Shown one piece after another: positions 8,131-17,037 of a stretch of 46,533 bases of DNA; the first letter of the stretch is position 1; each line of letters opens with the position of its first letter. The translations under genes were made by a program, and so were the position numbers. This DNA is from Megasphaera hominis (GTDB lineage Bacteria; Bacillota; Negativicutes; Veillonellales; Megasphaeraceae), in assembly GCF_014269395.1 (NCBI RefSeq), contig NZ_JACOGK010000023.1, positions 1-46,533 of the forward strand, read 5' to 3'. Under the pieces are notes generated by a model, which saw nothing but the letters and a program-made list of their open reading frames with translations, had not been told where the DNA came from and searched no databases.

Positions 8131-8163
8131 CAAAAAAAAGATACTGCCCGGCAAGCCGGACAG
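8131..8163 (-). terminator. Terminator of the phosphate transporter operon
   Basis: The stem CTGTCCGGC/GCCGGGCAG (with one G-U pair) on the minus strand is followed after ATC by a run of eight T residues. It lies 16 nt past the pit stop codon. Confidence 0.85.
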
Positions 8164-8178
8164 CATCGAAAGGCCCTC

Positions 8179-9171
8179 TTACAGGGCATTAATAATCAAA
8201 TATATGACAGCTGCCATAGCAGCGCTGATAGGAATCGTAATCACCCAGGCTACGAGCATGCTGCGGGCTACACCCCAATGTACAGCCCGTACGCGTTCGG
8301 CAGAACCAATCCCCATAATCGAACCGGACACGACATGCGTCGTACTGACCGGCAGATGGAGGAACGTTGCCGTGAAGATGACGATAGACGAATTAAGATC
8401 GGCAGCAAAGCCATTGATGGATTCCATTTTAAAAATCTTAGACCCCATCGTTGAAATGATCCGCCAGCCGCCGGCAGATGTGCCGAGTGCCATAGACGTG
8501 GCGCAGGCGATCTTAACCCAAATAGGAATTTCCATCGTATCAATGTACCCCCCGGAGAGCAGTGCCAAAGCGATAATCCCCATGGCCTTCTGCGCATCAT
8601 TAGAGCCGTGGGAAAAGGCCATCAGGCTGGCCGAGATGAGCTGCATTTTCCGAAAACGGCGGTTCAGATAGAGGGGAGAAAAATTGCGGAAAATCCAAAG
8701 CAGGCCAATCATGACAAAGTACCCTGTAGCCAGGGCTACGATTGGCGAAAGGATTAAGGAGAGAACGATTTTACCGATACCGTAGGCATCGAGAGCAGCC
8801 GGCCCGACGCTGATCGATACGGCACCAATAACGCCGCCTACGAGGGAGTGGGACGAACTGCTGGGGATACGATAATACCAGGTTGTAATATTCCAAATAA
8901 TGGAGCCGATCAGTGCCGCTACAATGACCTCTAGGTTGATCTGCGACGGGTTCAGGACCAGGTCACCACCAATGGTCTTGGCAACACCGGTACTAATCAT
9001 GGCACCGGCAAAATTCAGCGTCGCCGCCATGATAATGGCCTTACGTGGCGAAATGGCCCGCGTAGAAACGCTGGTGGCAATAGCATTAGCCGTATCGTGG
9101 AAACCATTGACATAATCAAACAGGACGGCCAGCAAGACGACTGCCCATATTAATAACCAATGCTCAGGCAT
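8179..9171 (-). CDS. pit: PiT-family inorganic phosphate transporter
   Basis: This is a low-affinity, cation-coupled inorganic phosphate carrier of the cytoplasmic membrane. The 330-residue protein carries the two inverted PiT signature repeats: FDYVNGFHDTANAIATSVST at about residue 18 and SHGSNDAQKAMGIIALALL near residue 190. It has about ten hydrophobic segments and the family length of bacterial short PiT proteins. It overlaps the upstream DUF47 gene by 8 nt, the classic DUF47-pit pair. The window also contains the high-affinity Pst system, so the cell has both uptake routes. Confidence 0.93.
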   Translation of the reverse strand: MPEHWLLIWAVVLLAVLFDYVNGFHDTANAIATSVSTRAISPRKAIIMAATLNFAGAMISTGVAKTIGGDLVLNPSQINLEVIVAALIGSIIWNITTWYYRIPSSSSHSLVGGVIGAVSISVGPAALDAYGIGKIVLSLILSPIVALATGYFVMIGLLWIFRNFSPLYLNRRFRKMQLISASLMAFSHGSNDAQKAMGIIALALLSGGYIDTMEIPIWVKIACATSMALGTSAGGWRIISTMGSKIFKMESINGFAADLNSSIVIFTATFLHLPVSTTHVVSGSIMGIGSAERVRAVHWGVARSMLVAWVITIPISAAMAAVIYLIINAL

Positions 9172-9793
9172 ACTTCAATACGACCCTTCTGAAGGTAACC
9201 ACCAGGTCTTCGCAATCGTCTGTTACGTCTTCGACAGACTGGAGTATTTCCTTCCATTTTATGATTTCAATAGGATCCTTGCATTCCGCAAAGAGCTTTG
9301 CCATTTCTTCGTGATACAAATCATCGCATTCCTGTTCCAGCTTTAACACTTTTTTGCTGCGCGCTTCCACTTTCAGGTAATTCTTTTTCAAGTCTTTCAT
9401 GTAGCCAATGGATTTGCGGATTTCTTTCATAGCCTTGGCAGTAATAATGGTCATTTGCTTCGTACCCTCTGTCGCCTCGCCTACCTTATACATCCACATT
9501 TTATCCATAATATCGTTAATACTGTCGACCGTAGCATCCAGCTGGTCAATCAGCTGCTGGATATCTTCTCGGTCCATAGGGGTAATGAAGGTCTTTTGCA
9601 GACGCTTCATCGTTTCGATAACCAAAGCATTCGCTTTTTCTTTTAAATCAAAAATCTTGTTCATCGCTTCTTCCGTAGGAATTTCCTGATTCATTGCCTG
9701 TTTCAGCAGGTCTGCGGCTTCGAAGCTGAGGCTCGCATGTTCGTCAAGTAACGAAAAGAACTTTTCTTCCTTGGGCTTCAAGTGAAATGCCAT
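9164..9793 (-). CDS. DUF47 family (PhoU-like) accessory protein of the PiT transporter
   Basis: This 209-residue, all-helical, highly charged protein is of the DUF47/PhoU-like family, recognised from the start AFHLKPKEEKFFSLLDEHA and the central MDREDIQQLIDQLDATVDSI. Members regulate or stabilise the adjacent PiT transporter; the mechanism is not settled. GGAG lies 12 nt before the ATG, and the 3' end overlaps pit, so the two are co-translated. Upstream is an extended -10 element (9893-9901) with GTAA-rich repeats that could be a phosphate-responsive promoter. Confidence 0.9.
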   Translation of the reverse strand: MAFHLKPKEEKFFSLLDEHASLSFEAADLLKQAMNQEIPTEEAMNKIFDLKEKANALVIETMKRLQKTFITPMDREDIQQLIDQLDATVDSINDIMDKMWMYKVGEATEGTKQMTIITAKAMKEIRKSIGYMKDLKKNYLKVEARSKKVLKLEQECDDLYHEEMAKLFAECKDPIEIIKWKEILQSVEDVTDDCEDLVVTFRRVVLKYA

Positions 9794-9892
9794 GATGATC
9801 CAATCTCCTTACATACGTAATTATCTACGGGCCTCACATTTTACATATCTATTACATAAAAGTAACAGAATCTTTACAATGGCCTAACGTAA

Positions 9893-9901
9893 ATTATATC
9901 A
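9893..9901 (-). promoter_or_regulatory. Extended -10 element upstream of the DUF47-pit operon
   Basis: TGATATAAT on the minus strand, with no good -35 at the usual distance. The 100 bp between here and the gene hold several TTGTAA/TTAC/GTAA half-motifs at irregular spacing. The rest of the 9794-10000 gap shows no open reading frame or RNA gene that I can support. Confidence 0.45.
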
Positions 9902-10002
9902 TAGGGCCTATTAATATTCTATATGATTGGACCATTTTTCTTTTCACTGAAGGAACGTTATATTTTCAATTTAATTCAACTGCTATGAATATAAAAAATA
10001 AT

Positions 10003-10045
10003 AACAGCCCGCATACTTTTAATATTTTAAAGTTTACGGGCTGTT
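10003..10045 (-). terminator. Terminator of the gap-pgk-tpi operon
   Basis: A 9-bp stem AACAGCCCG/CGGGCTGTT with a partly paired A/T-rich interior lies 47 nt past the tpiA stop. The U-tract on the minus side is interrupted (TTATTATTTTTT), while the plus side has TTTTCTTT, so it may act in both directions. Confidence 0.7.
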
Positions 10046-10091
10046 TTCTTTATTATTTACTATCATTACTTATACGTTATACGCAACTTTT

Positions 10092-10853
10092 TTATTTTAC
10101 GACGGCGTTTTGAATGATTTCCAGGAAATCCGGTGCCTTCAGGCTGGCACCACCGACGAGACCGCCATCGATATCAGGAGAAGCCGTGAGTTCAGCTACG
10201 TTCTTGCCTTTGACGCTGCCACCATAGAGGATAGATACGGCATCAGCAGTTGCCGCATCATAGAGGGCTGCAATCTTATGCCGGATAATGGCGCATACTT
10301 CTTCTGCCTGGGCTGCTGTAGCCGTACGTCCTGTGCCGATAGCCCAGATTGGTTCATACGCAATGACGACGTGCAACATTTCCTCTGCCGTAAGGCCAGC
10401 CAGTGCTTTTTCAATCTGTCCTTCTACCCAGGACTGCATGATGCCGGCGTCACGCTGTTCCAGCGTTTCGCCGCAGCAAAGGATAGGTGTCAGGCCGTGA
10501 TCTAGAGCAGATTTTACCTTGAGACGGACTGTTTCGTCCGTTTCATTGTTGTATTCGCGCCGTTCGGAGTGGCCGATAATGACATGTGTTACCCCGATGT
10601 CGACGAGCATGGCCGGTGCTACTTCACCCGTATAAGCCCCGTTATCAAGCCAGTGCATGTTCTGGGCAGCAATGTGGATAGGTGTTCCTTTAGCAAGGGT
10701 TACGGCTTCTGCCAAATACGGAAATACCGGTGCAACGACGATTTCGGTTTTAACAGATGCTGTCAGGCTCTGTGCCAAGGCGGTAATTGTTTCGCGCATG
10801 TCCTTGCCTGTGTGGTTCATTTTCCAGTTTCCTGCAATAATGGTTTTTCTCAT
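10092..10853 (-). CDS. tpiA: Triosephosphate isomerase
   Basis: This enzyme interconverts dihydroxyacetone phosphate and glyceraldehyde-3-phosphate. The 253-residue TIM barrel has catalytic Lys11 in AGNWKMN, the catalytic His in IIGHSERR (about residue 95), and the catalytic Glu with the mobile loop in YEPIWAIGTGRTA (about residue 165). Its length is normal. A GAGGAG ribosome-binding site precedes the ATG. It is the last gene of gap2-cggR-gap1-pgk-tpiA, 27 nt after pgk. Confidence 0.97.
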   Translation of the reverse strand: MRKTIIAGNWKMNHTGKDMRETITALAQSLTASVKTEIVVAPVFPYLAEAVTLAKGTPIHIAAQNMHWLDNGAYTGEVAPAMLVDIGVTHVIIGHSERREYNNETDETVRLKVKSALDHGLTPILCCGETLEQRDAGIMQSWVEGQIEKALAGLTAEEMLHVVIAYEPIWAIGTGRTATAAQAEEVCAIIRHKIAALYDAATADAVSILYGGSVKGKNVAELTASPDIDGGLVGGASLKAPDFLEIIQNAVVK

Positions 10854-10880
10854 CTTTCAGACTCCTCCTCTGGGTTCTTT

Positions 10881-12062
10881 TTATTTATCACTGAGCGATT
10901 CGATGCCCGGTAATTTTTTACCTTCTAAATATTCCAGGGAGGCACCGCCGCCAGTAGAAATATGACTGATAGAATCGGCCAAACCGGTCTTATTGACGGC
11001 TGCGACGGAATCACCGCCACCGACAATCGAAACGGCTGCCGAAGCAGCGACGGCATGAGCTACGGCTTCTGTCCCCTTGGCGAAGTTTTCCATTTCAAAC
11101 ACGCCCATAGGACCATTCCAAACGATAAGCTTCATAGCTGCCAATTCTTTAGCAAAGAGTTCTGCGCTCTTAGGACCAATATCGAGGATCATCCAATCGT
11201 CCGGTACCTGACCGACATCGACAACCTTATTTTCAGCGTCATTATCGAAGGCAGCGGCTACGCGTACGTCAATAGGCAGGAGCAGCTTTTTACCCTGGGC
11301 AACAGCCTGGTCGATGAGCTGGCGGGCCAGATCTATTTTATCGGCTTCCACCAGGGATTTGCCAATACCATGGTTCTGGGCAGCCAGGAAGGTATTGGCC
11401 ATACCGCCGCCGATAATCATGACATCAACTTTCGGCAGGAGGTTGGAAATAACTTCGATCTTATCGGAAACTTTTGCCCCGCCAATGATGGCCGCAAAGG
11501 GATGAGCCGGGTTTTCTACGGCGTCACCGAGGAAACGAATTTCTTTTTCCAGTAAGAAACCGGCAGCCAGCGGCAAGTATTCGGCAATGCCCGCAACCGA
11601 AGCATGGGCACGGTGGCAGCAGCCAAAGGCATCATCGATACCTACATCAGCCAGAGAAGCGAGCTGGCGGGAAAATTCGGGATCGTTCTTTTCTTCTTCT
11701 GCATGGAAACGGAGGTTTTCTAAGAGCAGTACATCACCGTCTTTAAGGCCGGCAGCCATTTTTTCCGTTTCTGCGCCTACGCAGTCAGGAGCCATCTGTA
11801 CGGGCTGCCCCAATAATTCCGTAAGGCGGGCAGCGACCGGTTTCAATGAATACGCCGGTACTACTTTTCCTTTTGGCCGGCCTAAATGGCTGGCGAGAAT
11901 AACGGCAGCATGATGATCCAGTAAATAGCGAATCGTCGGCAAGGTTTTTTGGATACGCGTATCATCCGTAATGTGGCCGTTTTCATCAAGAGGCACATTG
12001 AAATCTGCACGTACAAACACCTTTTTGTGATCTACCGTTACGTCGGTAATGACTTTTTTCAT
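10881..12062 (-). CDS. pgk: Phosphoglycerate kinase
   Basis: This enzyme transfers phosphate from 1,3-bisphosphoglycerate to ADP, the first ATP-yielding step of glycolysis. The 393-residue protein contains the signature VFVRADFNVPL, the substrate loop SHLGRPKGK, and the C-terminal nucleotide-binding VGGGDSVAAV, all intact and at family length. GGAGG lies 7 nt before the ATG. It lies 38 nt after gap1 and 27 nt before tpiA in one operon. Confidence 0.97.
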   Translation of the reverse strand: MKKVITDVTVDHKKVFVRADFNVPLDENGHITDDTRIQKTLPTIRYLLDHHAAVILASHLGRPKGKVVPAYSLKPVAARLTELLGQPVQMAPDCVGAETEKMAAGLKDGDVLLLENLRFHAEEEKNDPEFSRQLASLADVGIDDAFGCCHRAHASVAGIAEYLPLAAGFLLEKEIRFLGDAVENPAHPFAAIIGGAKVSDKIEVISNLLPKVDVMIIGGGMANTFLAAQNHGIGKSLVEADKIDLARQLIDQAVAQGKKLLLPIDVRVAAAFDNDAENKVVDVGQVPDDWMILDIGPKSAELFAKELAAMKLIVWNGPMGVFEMENFAKGTEAVAHAVAASAAVSIVGGGDSVAAVNKTGLADSISHISTGGGASLEYLEGKKLPGIESLSDK

Positions 12063-12100
12063 AAGAAAACCTCCTCAATACGCCTAGGTGGCGCTGTTTA

Positions 12101-13126
12101 TCAATGTAAGCCTTGAGAAGCCAGGTACTTCACGAGTTCAATGACCCGGCGGGCATAGCCCCATTCGTTGTCGTACCAAGCCACGATTTTAACCATCCCT
12201 TCATCAAGGACCATGTTCAAAGGCAAATCAATGGTCGTCGTATTTTCATTGCCCCGGAAGTCAACCGATACGAGTTCATCATCGTTCGTATCGATAATGC
12301 CTCTGTACTTCCAGGCAGCGGCTTTTTTAAAGGTACTGTTCAAATCGTCAAGGGTAATATCTTTCTTTTCCAATTCGAGGACAATATCGATAATCGATAC
12401 GTCCGGCGTCGGTACCCGGACAGCATGGCAGCTCAATTTTCCTTCTACAGCCGGTAATACTTTCGTAATGGCTTCTGCAGCCCCGGTCGTCGTCGGAATA
12501 ATCGACATGCCGGCAGCGCGGGCACGACGGAAATCTTTATGTGATACGTCGAGAATCTTTTGGTCTGTTGTATACGAATGGACGGACATAGTCATACCGC
12601 GTTCTACACCGTATGTATCGTTCATCAGCTTTAAGATGGCGGCCAGACCGCAGGTGGTCATAGAAGCGCCGGAAATGACATGGTGCTTCTTCGGATCATA
12701 CTGGTCTTCATTGACGCCGAGAACAATGGTAATGTCGTCAATCGTCGAAGGGGCTGTAATAATGACTTTTTTTACATGGCCGCCGAGGGGCAGACGATCT
12801 TGGGAGCTCGATTCGCGACGTCCTGCATATTTACCGGACGACTCAATAATAATTTCTGCACCCAGTCCATCCCAGTCTACATTCTTTACGTCCCGCTGCT
12901 GAAACAGAGGATACGCTTTGCCATCGACGATGATATGGCTGTCATCATAGGTTACCTTATTGGGCAGGGTACCATAAATGCTGTCATACTTCAGCAAGTG
13001 TGCCATCTGCTTAGGCGAACCAATATCATTAATACCTACGATTTCGATTTCGGACTGATAGCGCTGGGCAATCTTAAAGAAGCTACGGCCAATTCGTCCA
13101 AATCCATTTATACCAACTTTTACCAT
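12101..13126 (-). CDS. GAPDH homologue lacking the catalytic cysteine (gap paralogue 1)
   Basis: This 341-residue protein has the complete GAPDH fold: [12 protein letters not shown] at the N-terminus and Asp34 in GINDIG, the NAD-type residue. The active-site base region MSVHSYTTDQ (His183), the phosphate loop TTTGAAEA and the C-terminal WYDNEWGY are all present. The nucleophile segment, normally SCTTNC, reads SMTTCG. Met156 (codon ATG, 12661-12659) replaces the catalytic Cys, and a Cys occupies position 159. The loop before RVPTPDVS is also altered (LSCHAVRVPTP). The gene sits in the cggR-gap-pgk-tpiA slot normally held by glycolytic gapA. Normal phosphorylating GAPDH activity is therefore unlikely by the usual mechanism. 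The frame is open throughout and the rest is well conserved, so this is not obvious decay. A regulatory, structural or altered catalytic role is open. Confidence 0.9.
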   Translation of the reverse strand: MVKVGINGFGRIGRSFFKIAQRYQSEIEIVGINDIGSPKQMAHLLKYDSIYGTLPNKVTYDDSHIIVDGKAYPLFQQRDVKNVDWDGLGAEIIIESSGKYAGRRESSSQDRLPLGGHVKKVIITAPSTIDDITIVLGVNEDQYDPKKHHVISGASMTTCGLAAILKLMNDTYGVERGMTMSVHSYTTDQKILDVSHKDFRRARAAGMSIIPTTTGAAEAITKVLPAVEGKLSCHAVRVPTPDVSIIDIVLELEKKDITLDDLNSTFKKAAAWKYRGIIDTNDDELVSVDFRGNENTTTIDLPLNMVLDEGMVKIVAWYDNEWGYARRVIELVKYLASQGLH

Positions 13127-13150
13127 ACTATATGCACCCTTTCCTCATTA

Positions 13151-14173
13151 TCATAGCATTGTTAGGATTTTTTTTGCTGCTCCTTCATCTGTAACGAGGA
13201 TACCTGTATGGCAGGCCCGCATGACGGCAAGAATCGCTTCCGCCTTTGCTGCCCCGCCTGATACGGCAATGACATGTGGATGCTGTTTGATATCTTTGAG
13301 AGAAATGCCAACATTGTTCGTCACGTGGACGATTTCACCGGGGAGACTACAATAACACCCTAGTGATTCGCCACAGGCCTGCTTTGAGAGCAAGGTCTGA
13401 CATTCTGATGCACTGAGGCCACGGCGCTTAGCCATGACGTCAGCCCGGCCGATGCCAAAGACGACAATGTGTGCTTTTTGTGCCAGGGCCACGTTTTCCC
13501 GGGCCTGTTCATCAGACTGAAGCATGAGCTTCAGGGCTGACGGGCTCATGCCGTCGGGAATATGGACCATGCGATAGGTTCCATGGATTTTCTCTGCCAC
13601 ATTGGCAGCAATGTAATTTGCCTGGAATTCTACGTGATTGCCGATGCCGCCACGGGCCGGTACGACGACGCTGCCTGTATTGCTTTCAGGCAGACAATGG
13701 GCCACCTCTGCCATTGTAGAACCGCCGCTGATGGCGACAATCCGGTCCGGCGTCAGGAGATCGTTTAAAAGTAACGCTGCCTGACGGCCCATTTCTTCCC
13801 GTGCCGTTTCATCGCTATCGCAATCGCCGGGCACGACATACACATCTTCCAGCTGTAACGCTGTACAAATACGTTGCTGCATATCTTCCAAATTATTGAG
13901 ACGCAGAAAGCATTCCAATAGTTCCGGCATGAGCCGCTTTCCTTCCGGTTCCAGCGTAATGCCCATGGCCGTAAAGCGTACTAAGCCACTACGTCTGAGT
14001 ACATCCACATGTGCTCGTACTACTCGTTCAGACAAACCCGATAAGGTGGCAAGCGTTCTCCGCCCTACCGGTTCCGCATCCGAAATCTGACGTAGCAACA
14101 GATATCTTTCGCGAATAGTTCCCATTACGTCCGGAGCTATTTTACGGAAAATATCGAGAGTTTTTTCCTTCAT
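13151..14173 (-). CDS. cggR: Central glycolytic genes regulator (SorC/DeoR family)
   Basis: This 340-residue protein has the same length as Bacillus subtilis CggR. An N-terminal winged helix (GRRTLATLSGLSERVVRAHV, about residues 40-60) is followed by a sugar-phosphate-sensing domain with SGGSTMAEVA, VPARGGIGN and VFGIGRAD. In Bacillus it represses the gap operon and is released by fructose-1,6-bisphosphate. The ATG at 14173 is preferred because AGGGAGA lies 6 nt upstream; a TTG at 14218 would place the ribosome-binding site too close. The gene lies between gap2 and gap1 in the operon. A shared gapped repeat near the gap2 and gap3 promoters is the candidate operator. Confidence 0.93.
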   Translation of the reverse strand: MKEKTLDIFRKIAPDVMGTIRERYLLLRQISDAEPVGRRTLATLSGLSERVVRAHVDVLRRSGLVRFTAMGITLEPEGKRLMPELLECFLRLNNLEDMQQRICTALQLEDVYVVPGDCDSDETAREEMGRQAALLLNDLLTPDRIVAISGGSTMAEVAHCLPESNTGSVVVPARGGIGNHVEFQANYIAANVAEKIHGTYRMVHIPDGMSPSALKLMLQSDEQARENVALAQKAHIVVFGIGRADVMAKRRGLSASECQTLLSKQACGESLGCYCSLPGEIVHVTNNVGISLKDIKQHPHVIAVSGGAAKAEAILAVMRACHTGILVTDEGAAKKILTML

Positions 14174-14214
14174 ATGTTCTCCCTCACTGCTGCCTGTCAT
14201 GATTCCGGTAACGG

Positions 14215-15228
14215 TCAAACTCCTTTAGAGGCCATGTAAGCCGCCAAATCGTTGACGCGGAGCGAGTAGCCCCATTCATTATCATACCAGGCAACGACTT
14301 TAATCATATCGCCTTCCACTACCTGTGTATCCAGCGCATCAACAATAGAACTGTGCGGATCGCTGATGTAATCAGAGGAAACGGTAGCATCTTCTGAATA
14401 GGCAAGAATTCCCTGCAACGGGCCTTCTGCCCACTTCTTCAAGGCTGCATTTACTTCTTCGACAGTAACTTTTTTCTCCAGTACCGCACACAAATCGGTC
14501 ATGGAGACATTGGGTGTAGGTACACGCAAAGCCATGCCCACGAATTTCCCTTTCAATTCCGGCAGGACCAAGGCCACAGCCTTTGCTGCACCTGTGGACG
14601 TCGGGATAATCGACTGCGTGGCACAACGGGCACGCCGCATATCCTTATGAACACCATCGACGAGCAGCTGGTCATTCGTATATGCGTGGACAGTCGTCAT
14701 CATCCCGCGGACAATGCCAAATTCCCGGGACAATACCTTCGCTACCGGTGCCAGGCAGTTCGTCGTGCACGAGCCATTAGAAATAATAAAATGCGAGTCC
14801 GGATCGTACGTTTCTTCGTTAACGCCCATGACAATCGTTGCGTCCGGGTTCTTGCCCGGTGCCGTAATGATGACCCGCTTGGCGCCACCAGCCAGATGCT
14901 TCGACGCCGATTCGCGATCCTTGAATTTGCCCGTCGATTCTACTACGACATCAACGCCCAGTGTTTGCCAAGGAATATCCGCCGGATCCGTATGGTTCGT
15001 AACGGGAATGCGACGGCCGTCAATGATGAGGTAATCATTGGCTTCATCGTAGGATACATCATGATCCCACGTGCCATGGACGGTATCGAACTTCAATAAA
15101 TCCGCCATGATGGGACCTACGGAACGATTGTTGATTGCGGTGATTTCAATTTCCGGCTGCAACAGGGATGTGCGCAGCGTGCAGCGGCCGATTCTGCCAA
15201 AGCCACTGATACCTACTTTTACTGTCAT
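14215..15228 (-). CDS. Glyceraldehyde-3-phosphate dehydrogenase, possibly NADP-preferring (gap paralogue 2)
   Basis: This 337-residue GAPDH has an intact active site, SCTTNCLAP with Cys154 and VHAYTNDQ. It differs at the coenzyme pocket. The segment reads AINNRSVG, with Asn34-Arg35 where NAD enzymes have Asp, and DGVHKD instead of the LPHKD type. Loss of this Asp favours NADP in GapB and plastid enzymes, so an NADP-preferring or dual role is inferred. It is the first gene of the operon, behind promoter 15313-15341 and the repeat at 15258-15282, and it lies 41 nt before cggR. The ATG has AGGAGG at 8 nt. Confidence 0.92.
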   Translation of the reverse strand: MTVKVGISGFGRIGRCTLRTSLLQPEIEITAINNRSVGPIMADLLKFDTVHGTWDHDVSYDEANDYLIIDGRRIPVTNHTDPADIPWQTLGVDVVVESTGKFKDRESASKHLAGGAKRVIITAPGKNPDATIVMGVNEETYDPDSHFIISNGSCTTNCLAPVAKVLSREFGIVRGMMTTVHAYTNDQLLVDGVHKDMRRARCATQSIIPTSTGAAKAVALVLPELKGKFVGMALRVPTPNVSMTDLCAVLEKKVTVEEVNAALKKWAEGPLQGILAYSEDATVSSDYISDPHSSIVDALDTQVVEGDMIKVVAWYDNEWGYSLRVNDLAAYMASKGV

Positions 15229-15257
15229 TATGTCTCCTCCTTACAACATAACCCAGG

Positions 15258-15282
15258 CGTAGCCTGTCCCAGGCAGGACAGA
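15258..15282 (-). promoter_or_regulatory. Candidate CggR operator A (gap2-cggR operon leader)
   Basis: On the minus strand TCTGTC-N6-GGGACA-N3-TACG, inside a larger inverted repeat spanning 15254-15291 (CAGGTGTAG against CTACGCCTG). It lies about 30-55 nt downstream of the -10, a repression or road-block position. The same gapped element recurs at 18257-18281 near gap3. Its TGTC and GGGAC parts resemble the CGGGAC/TGTC repeats of the Bacillus CggR operator. Confidence 0.6.
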
Positions 15283-15312
15283 CTACACCTGTTCATTAAC
15301 ATCTACAGCTAT

Positions 15313-15341
15313 AGTGTATACTACAATGGGAAATTTGTAAA
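15313..15341 (-). promoter_or_regulatory. Promoter of the gap2-cggR-gap1-pgk-tpiA operon
   Basis: On the minus strand TTTACA (15341-15336), 17 nt, TACACT (15318-15313). The start point is expected near 15306, upstream of operator A and about 80 nt before gap2. The remaining gap up to gpmI (15342-15469) is A/T-rich; I see no clear gpmI terminator in it. Confidence 0.65.
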
Positions 15342-15469
15342 TTATTTTTTCTCTAGTATGGGCTGTTGTAAGTAAGAAGTCTGTAATATCGTGTATAATA
15401 GTTCTTTTTGCAATTTATTCAGTATACTATATTTATTTTTGTTCTATACCATTAGCTTTATTGATAGGC

Positions 15470-16990
15470 TTAATCCAGCAAATCCGTACCGGTCATTTCT
15501 GCCGGCTGGCTCATGCCCAACAGGTGCAGCAGCGTCGGTGCCACATCGGCCAGGACGCCATCGTGGAGATGATCGTGCTGGTGCTCGCGGCTCACGAGAA
15601 TGCACGGCACGTGATTCGTCGTATGCGCTGTATAAGGCGACCCTGTTTCCGGATCTGCCATGCGTTCGGCATTGCCATGATCGGCAATGATCAGAAGCTG
15701 TCCCTGTACGGTTTGTAAGGCTTCGACAATGCGGCCTACACACGTATCGACTGTTTCAACAGCTTTCACGGCTGCCTCAAAAACGCCTGTATGACCTACC
15801 ATATCGGCGTTGGCAAAGTTGAGTACGATCAAATCGTACGTGCCGGCCTGGATTTGGTCGACGACCTTATCCGTTACGATGGGCGCATTCATTTCCGGCT
15901 GCAAATCATAGGTTGCTACCTTCGGCGACGGTACGAGAATACGATCTTCACCGGCATAGGGTGTTTCGTTACCGCCGTTAAAGAAATACGTCACATGCGC
16001 GTATTTTTCTGTTTCTGCAATACGCAGCTGTTTCTTGCCAGCCTTGCTGAGCACTTCTCCCAGTGTATTGACGATTGTTTCTTTATCATATACCACATGG
16101 ACAGGCAGGCTGTCTTCGTAGCGGGTCATCGTAGCAAAGTACAAATTCAGCTTCTGCGGCCGCGTAAAGCCTGTAAAATCGGGGCTGACAAAGGCTTCCG
16201 TCAGCTGCCGGGCCCGGTCGGGACGGAAATTGAAGAAGACGACACTGTCGCCGTCTGCAATAGGTTTGTGGCAAAGCACGGTCGGTACGACAAATTCGTC
16301 GGATACGCCGGCACTATATGAGTTTTCCAGGCACGTTTGGGCATCGCTTGCCGTTTCCCCTTCGCCCAGGGCTACGGCCTTATACGCCTTTTCCACGCGG
16401 TCCCAGCGTTTATCACGGTCCATGGCATAATAGCGGCCACTGATCGTGGCAATGCGGCCTACGCCGAGGCGGTGGCATTCGTCTTCCAGTTCCTGCAAAT
16501 ACGCGCCGGCACTGCGGGGCAATACGTCACGGCCATCTAAAAAGGCGTGAATGTATACATCCTGAAGGCCATACTGCTTGGCCATTTCCAGTAACCCATA
16601 GAGGTGCTTTTCACTGCTGTGCACACCACCGGGGGAAACAAGGCCCATGAGATGCAAGGCCGTTCCGTGTTGTTTGGCATTTTCCATAGCACCTGCGAGG
16701 GCCTCTTTTTTAAAGAACGCGCCGCTTTCAATGTCTTTGGTGATCTTGGTCAGTGCCTGGTAAACAATACGGCCGGCACCGATATTTAAATGGCCTACTT
16801 CTGAATTGCCAATTTGTCCCTGTGGCAGGCCGACAGCCTCGCCAGAAGCTTCCAAATACGAATGAGGATAGGTTTGCCAGAGCTTTGGCAAGACCTTCAG
16901 AGACGCCTGGGCAACGGCATTGTTTGCCCTTACGTCACTGCAGCCAAAGCCATCCATAATAACCAGCATTACAGTCTTTTTTTTCGTCAT
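15470..16990 (-). CDS. gpmI: 2,3-bisphosphoglycerate-independent phosphoglycerate mutase
   Basis: This enzyme interconverts 3- and 2-phosphoglycerate using two Mn ions and a phosphoserine intermediate. The 506-residue protein is of the normal iPGM size. The metal ligand Asp13 sits in VIMDGFG and the catalytic Ser63 in GQIGNSEVGHLNIGAGR. The late metal motif DHGNAERM is also present, with FANADMVGHTG before it. GGAG lies 6 nt before the ATG, immediately after the T-tract of the hairpin that ends gap3, so terminator read-through may set gpmI expression. It lies between gap3 and gap2 in the same direction. Confidence 0.97.
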   Translation of the reverse strand: MTKKKTVMLVIMDGFGCSDVRANNAVAQASLKVLPKLWQTYPHSYLEASGEAVGLPQGQIGNSEVGHLNIGAGRIVYQALTKITKDIESGAFFKKEALAGAMENAKQHGTALHLMGLVSPGGVHSSEKHLYGLLEMAKQYGLQDVYIHAFLDGRDVLPRSAGAYLQELEDECHRLGVGRIATISGRYYAMDRDKRWDRVEKAYKAVALGEGETASDAQTCLENSYSAGVSDEFVVPTVLCHKPIADGDSVVFFNFRPDRARQLTEAFVSPDFTGFTRPQKLNLYFATMTRYEDSLPVHVVYDKETIVNTLGEVLSKAGKKQLRIAETEKYAHVTYFFNGGNETPYAGEDRILVPSPKVATYDLQPEMNAPIVTDKVVDQIQAGTYDLIVLNFANADMVGHTGVFEAAVKAVETVDTCVGRIVEALQTVQGQLLIIADHGNAERMADPETGSPYTAHTTNHVPCILVSREHQHDHLHDGVLADVAPTLLHLLGMSQPAEMTGTDLLD

Positions 16991-17002
16991 CTTTGTCTCC
17001 TA

Positions 17003-17037
17003 AAAAATAAAAGGGCAGAAAATCATATTCTGCCCTT
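17003..17037 (-). terminator. gap3 terminator / possible gpmI attenuator
   Basis: A 10-bp stem AAGGGCAGAA/TTCTGCCCTT (17037-17028 with 17020-17011) on the minus strand is followed by TTATTTTTT, and then at once by the gpmI ribosome-binding site. A second copy of AGGGCAGA lies 18-25 nt upstream (about 17062-17055) and could pair with the same TCTGCCCT arm. Confidence 0.75.

Noticed and set aside
12101..13126. gap1 as a pseudogene or base-call error
   Set aside because: The frame is intact over 341 codons with all other signature residues. More than one position of the nucleophile loop is changed (Cys to Met, Asn to Cys, Cys to Gly, Pro to Ala), which a single error cannot explain.
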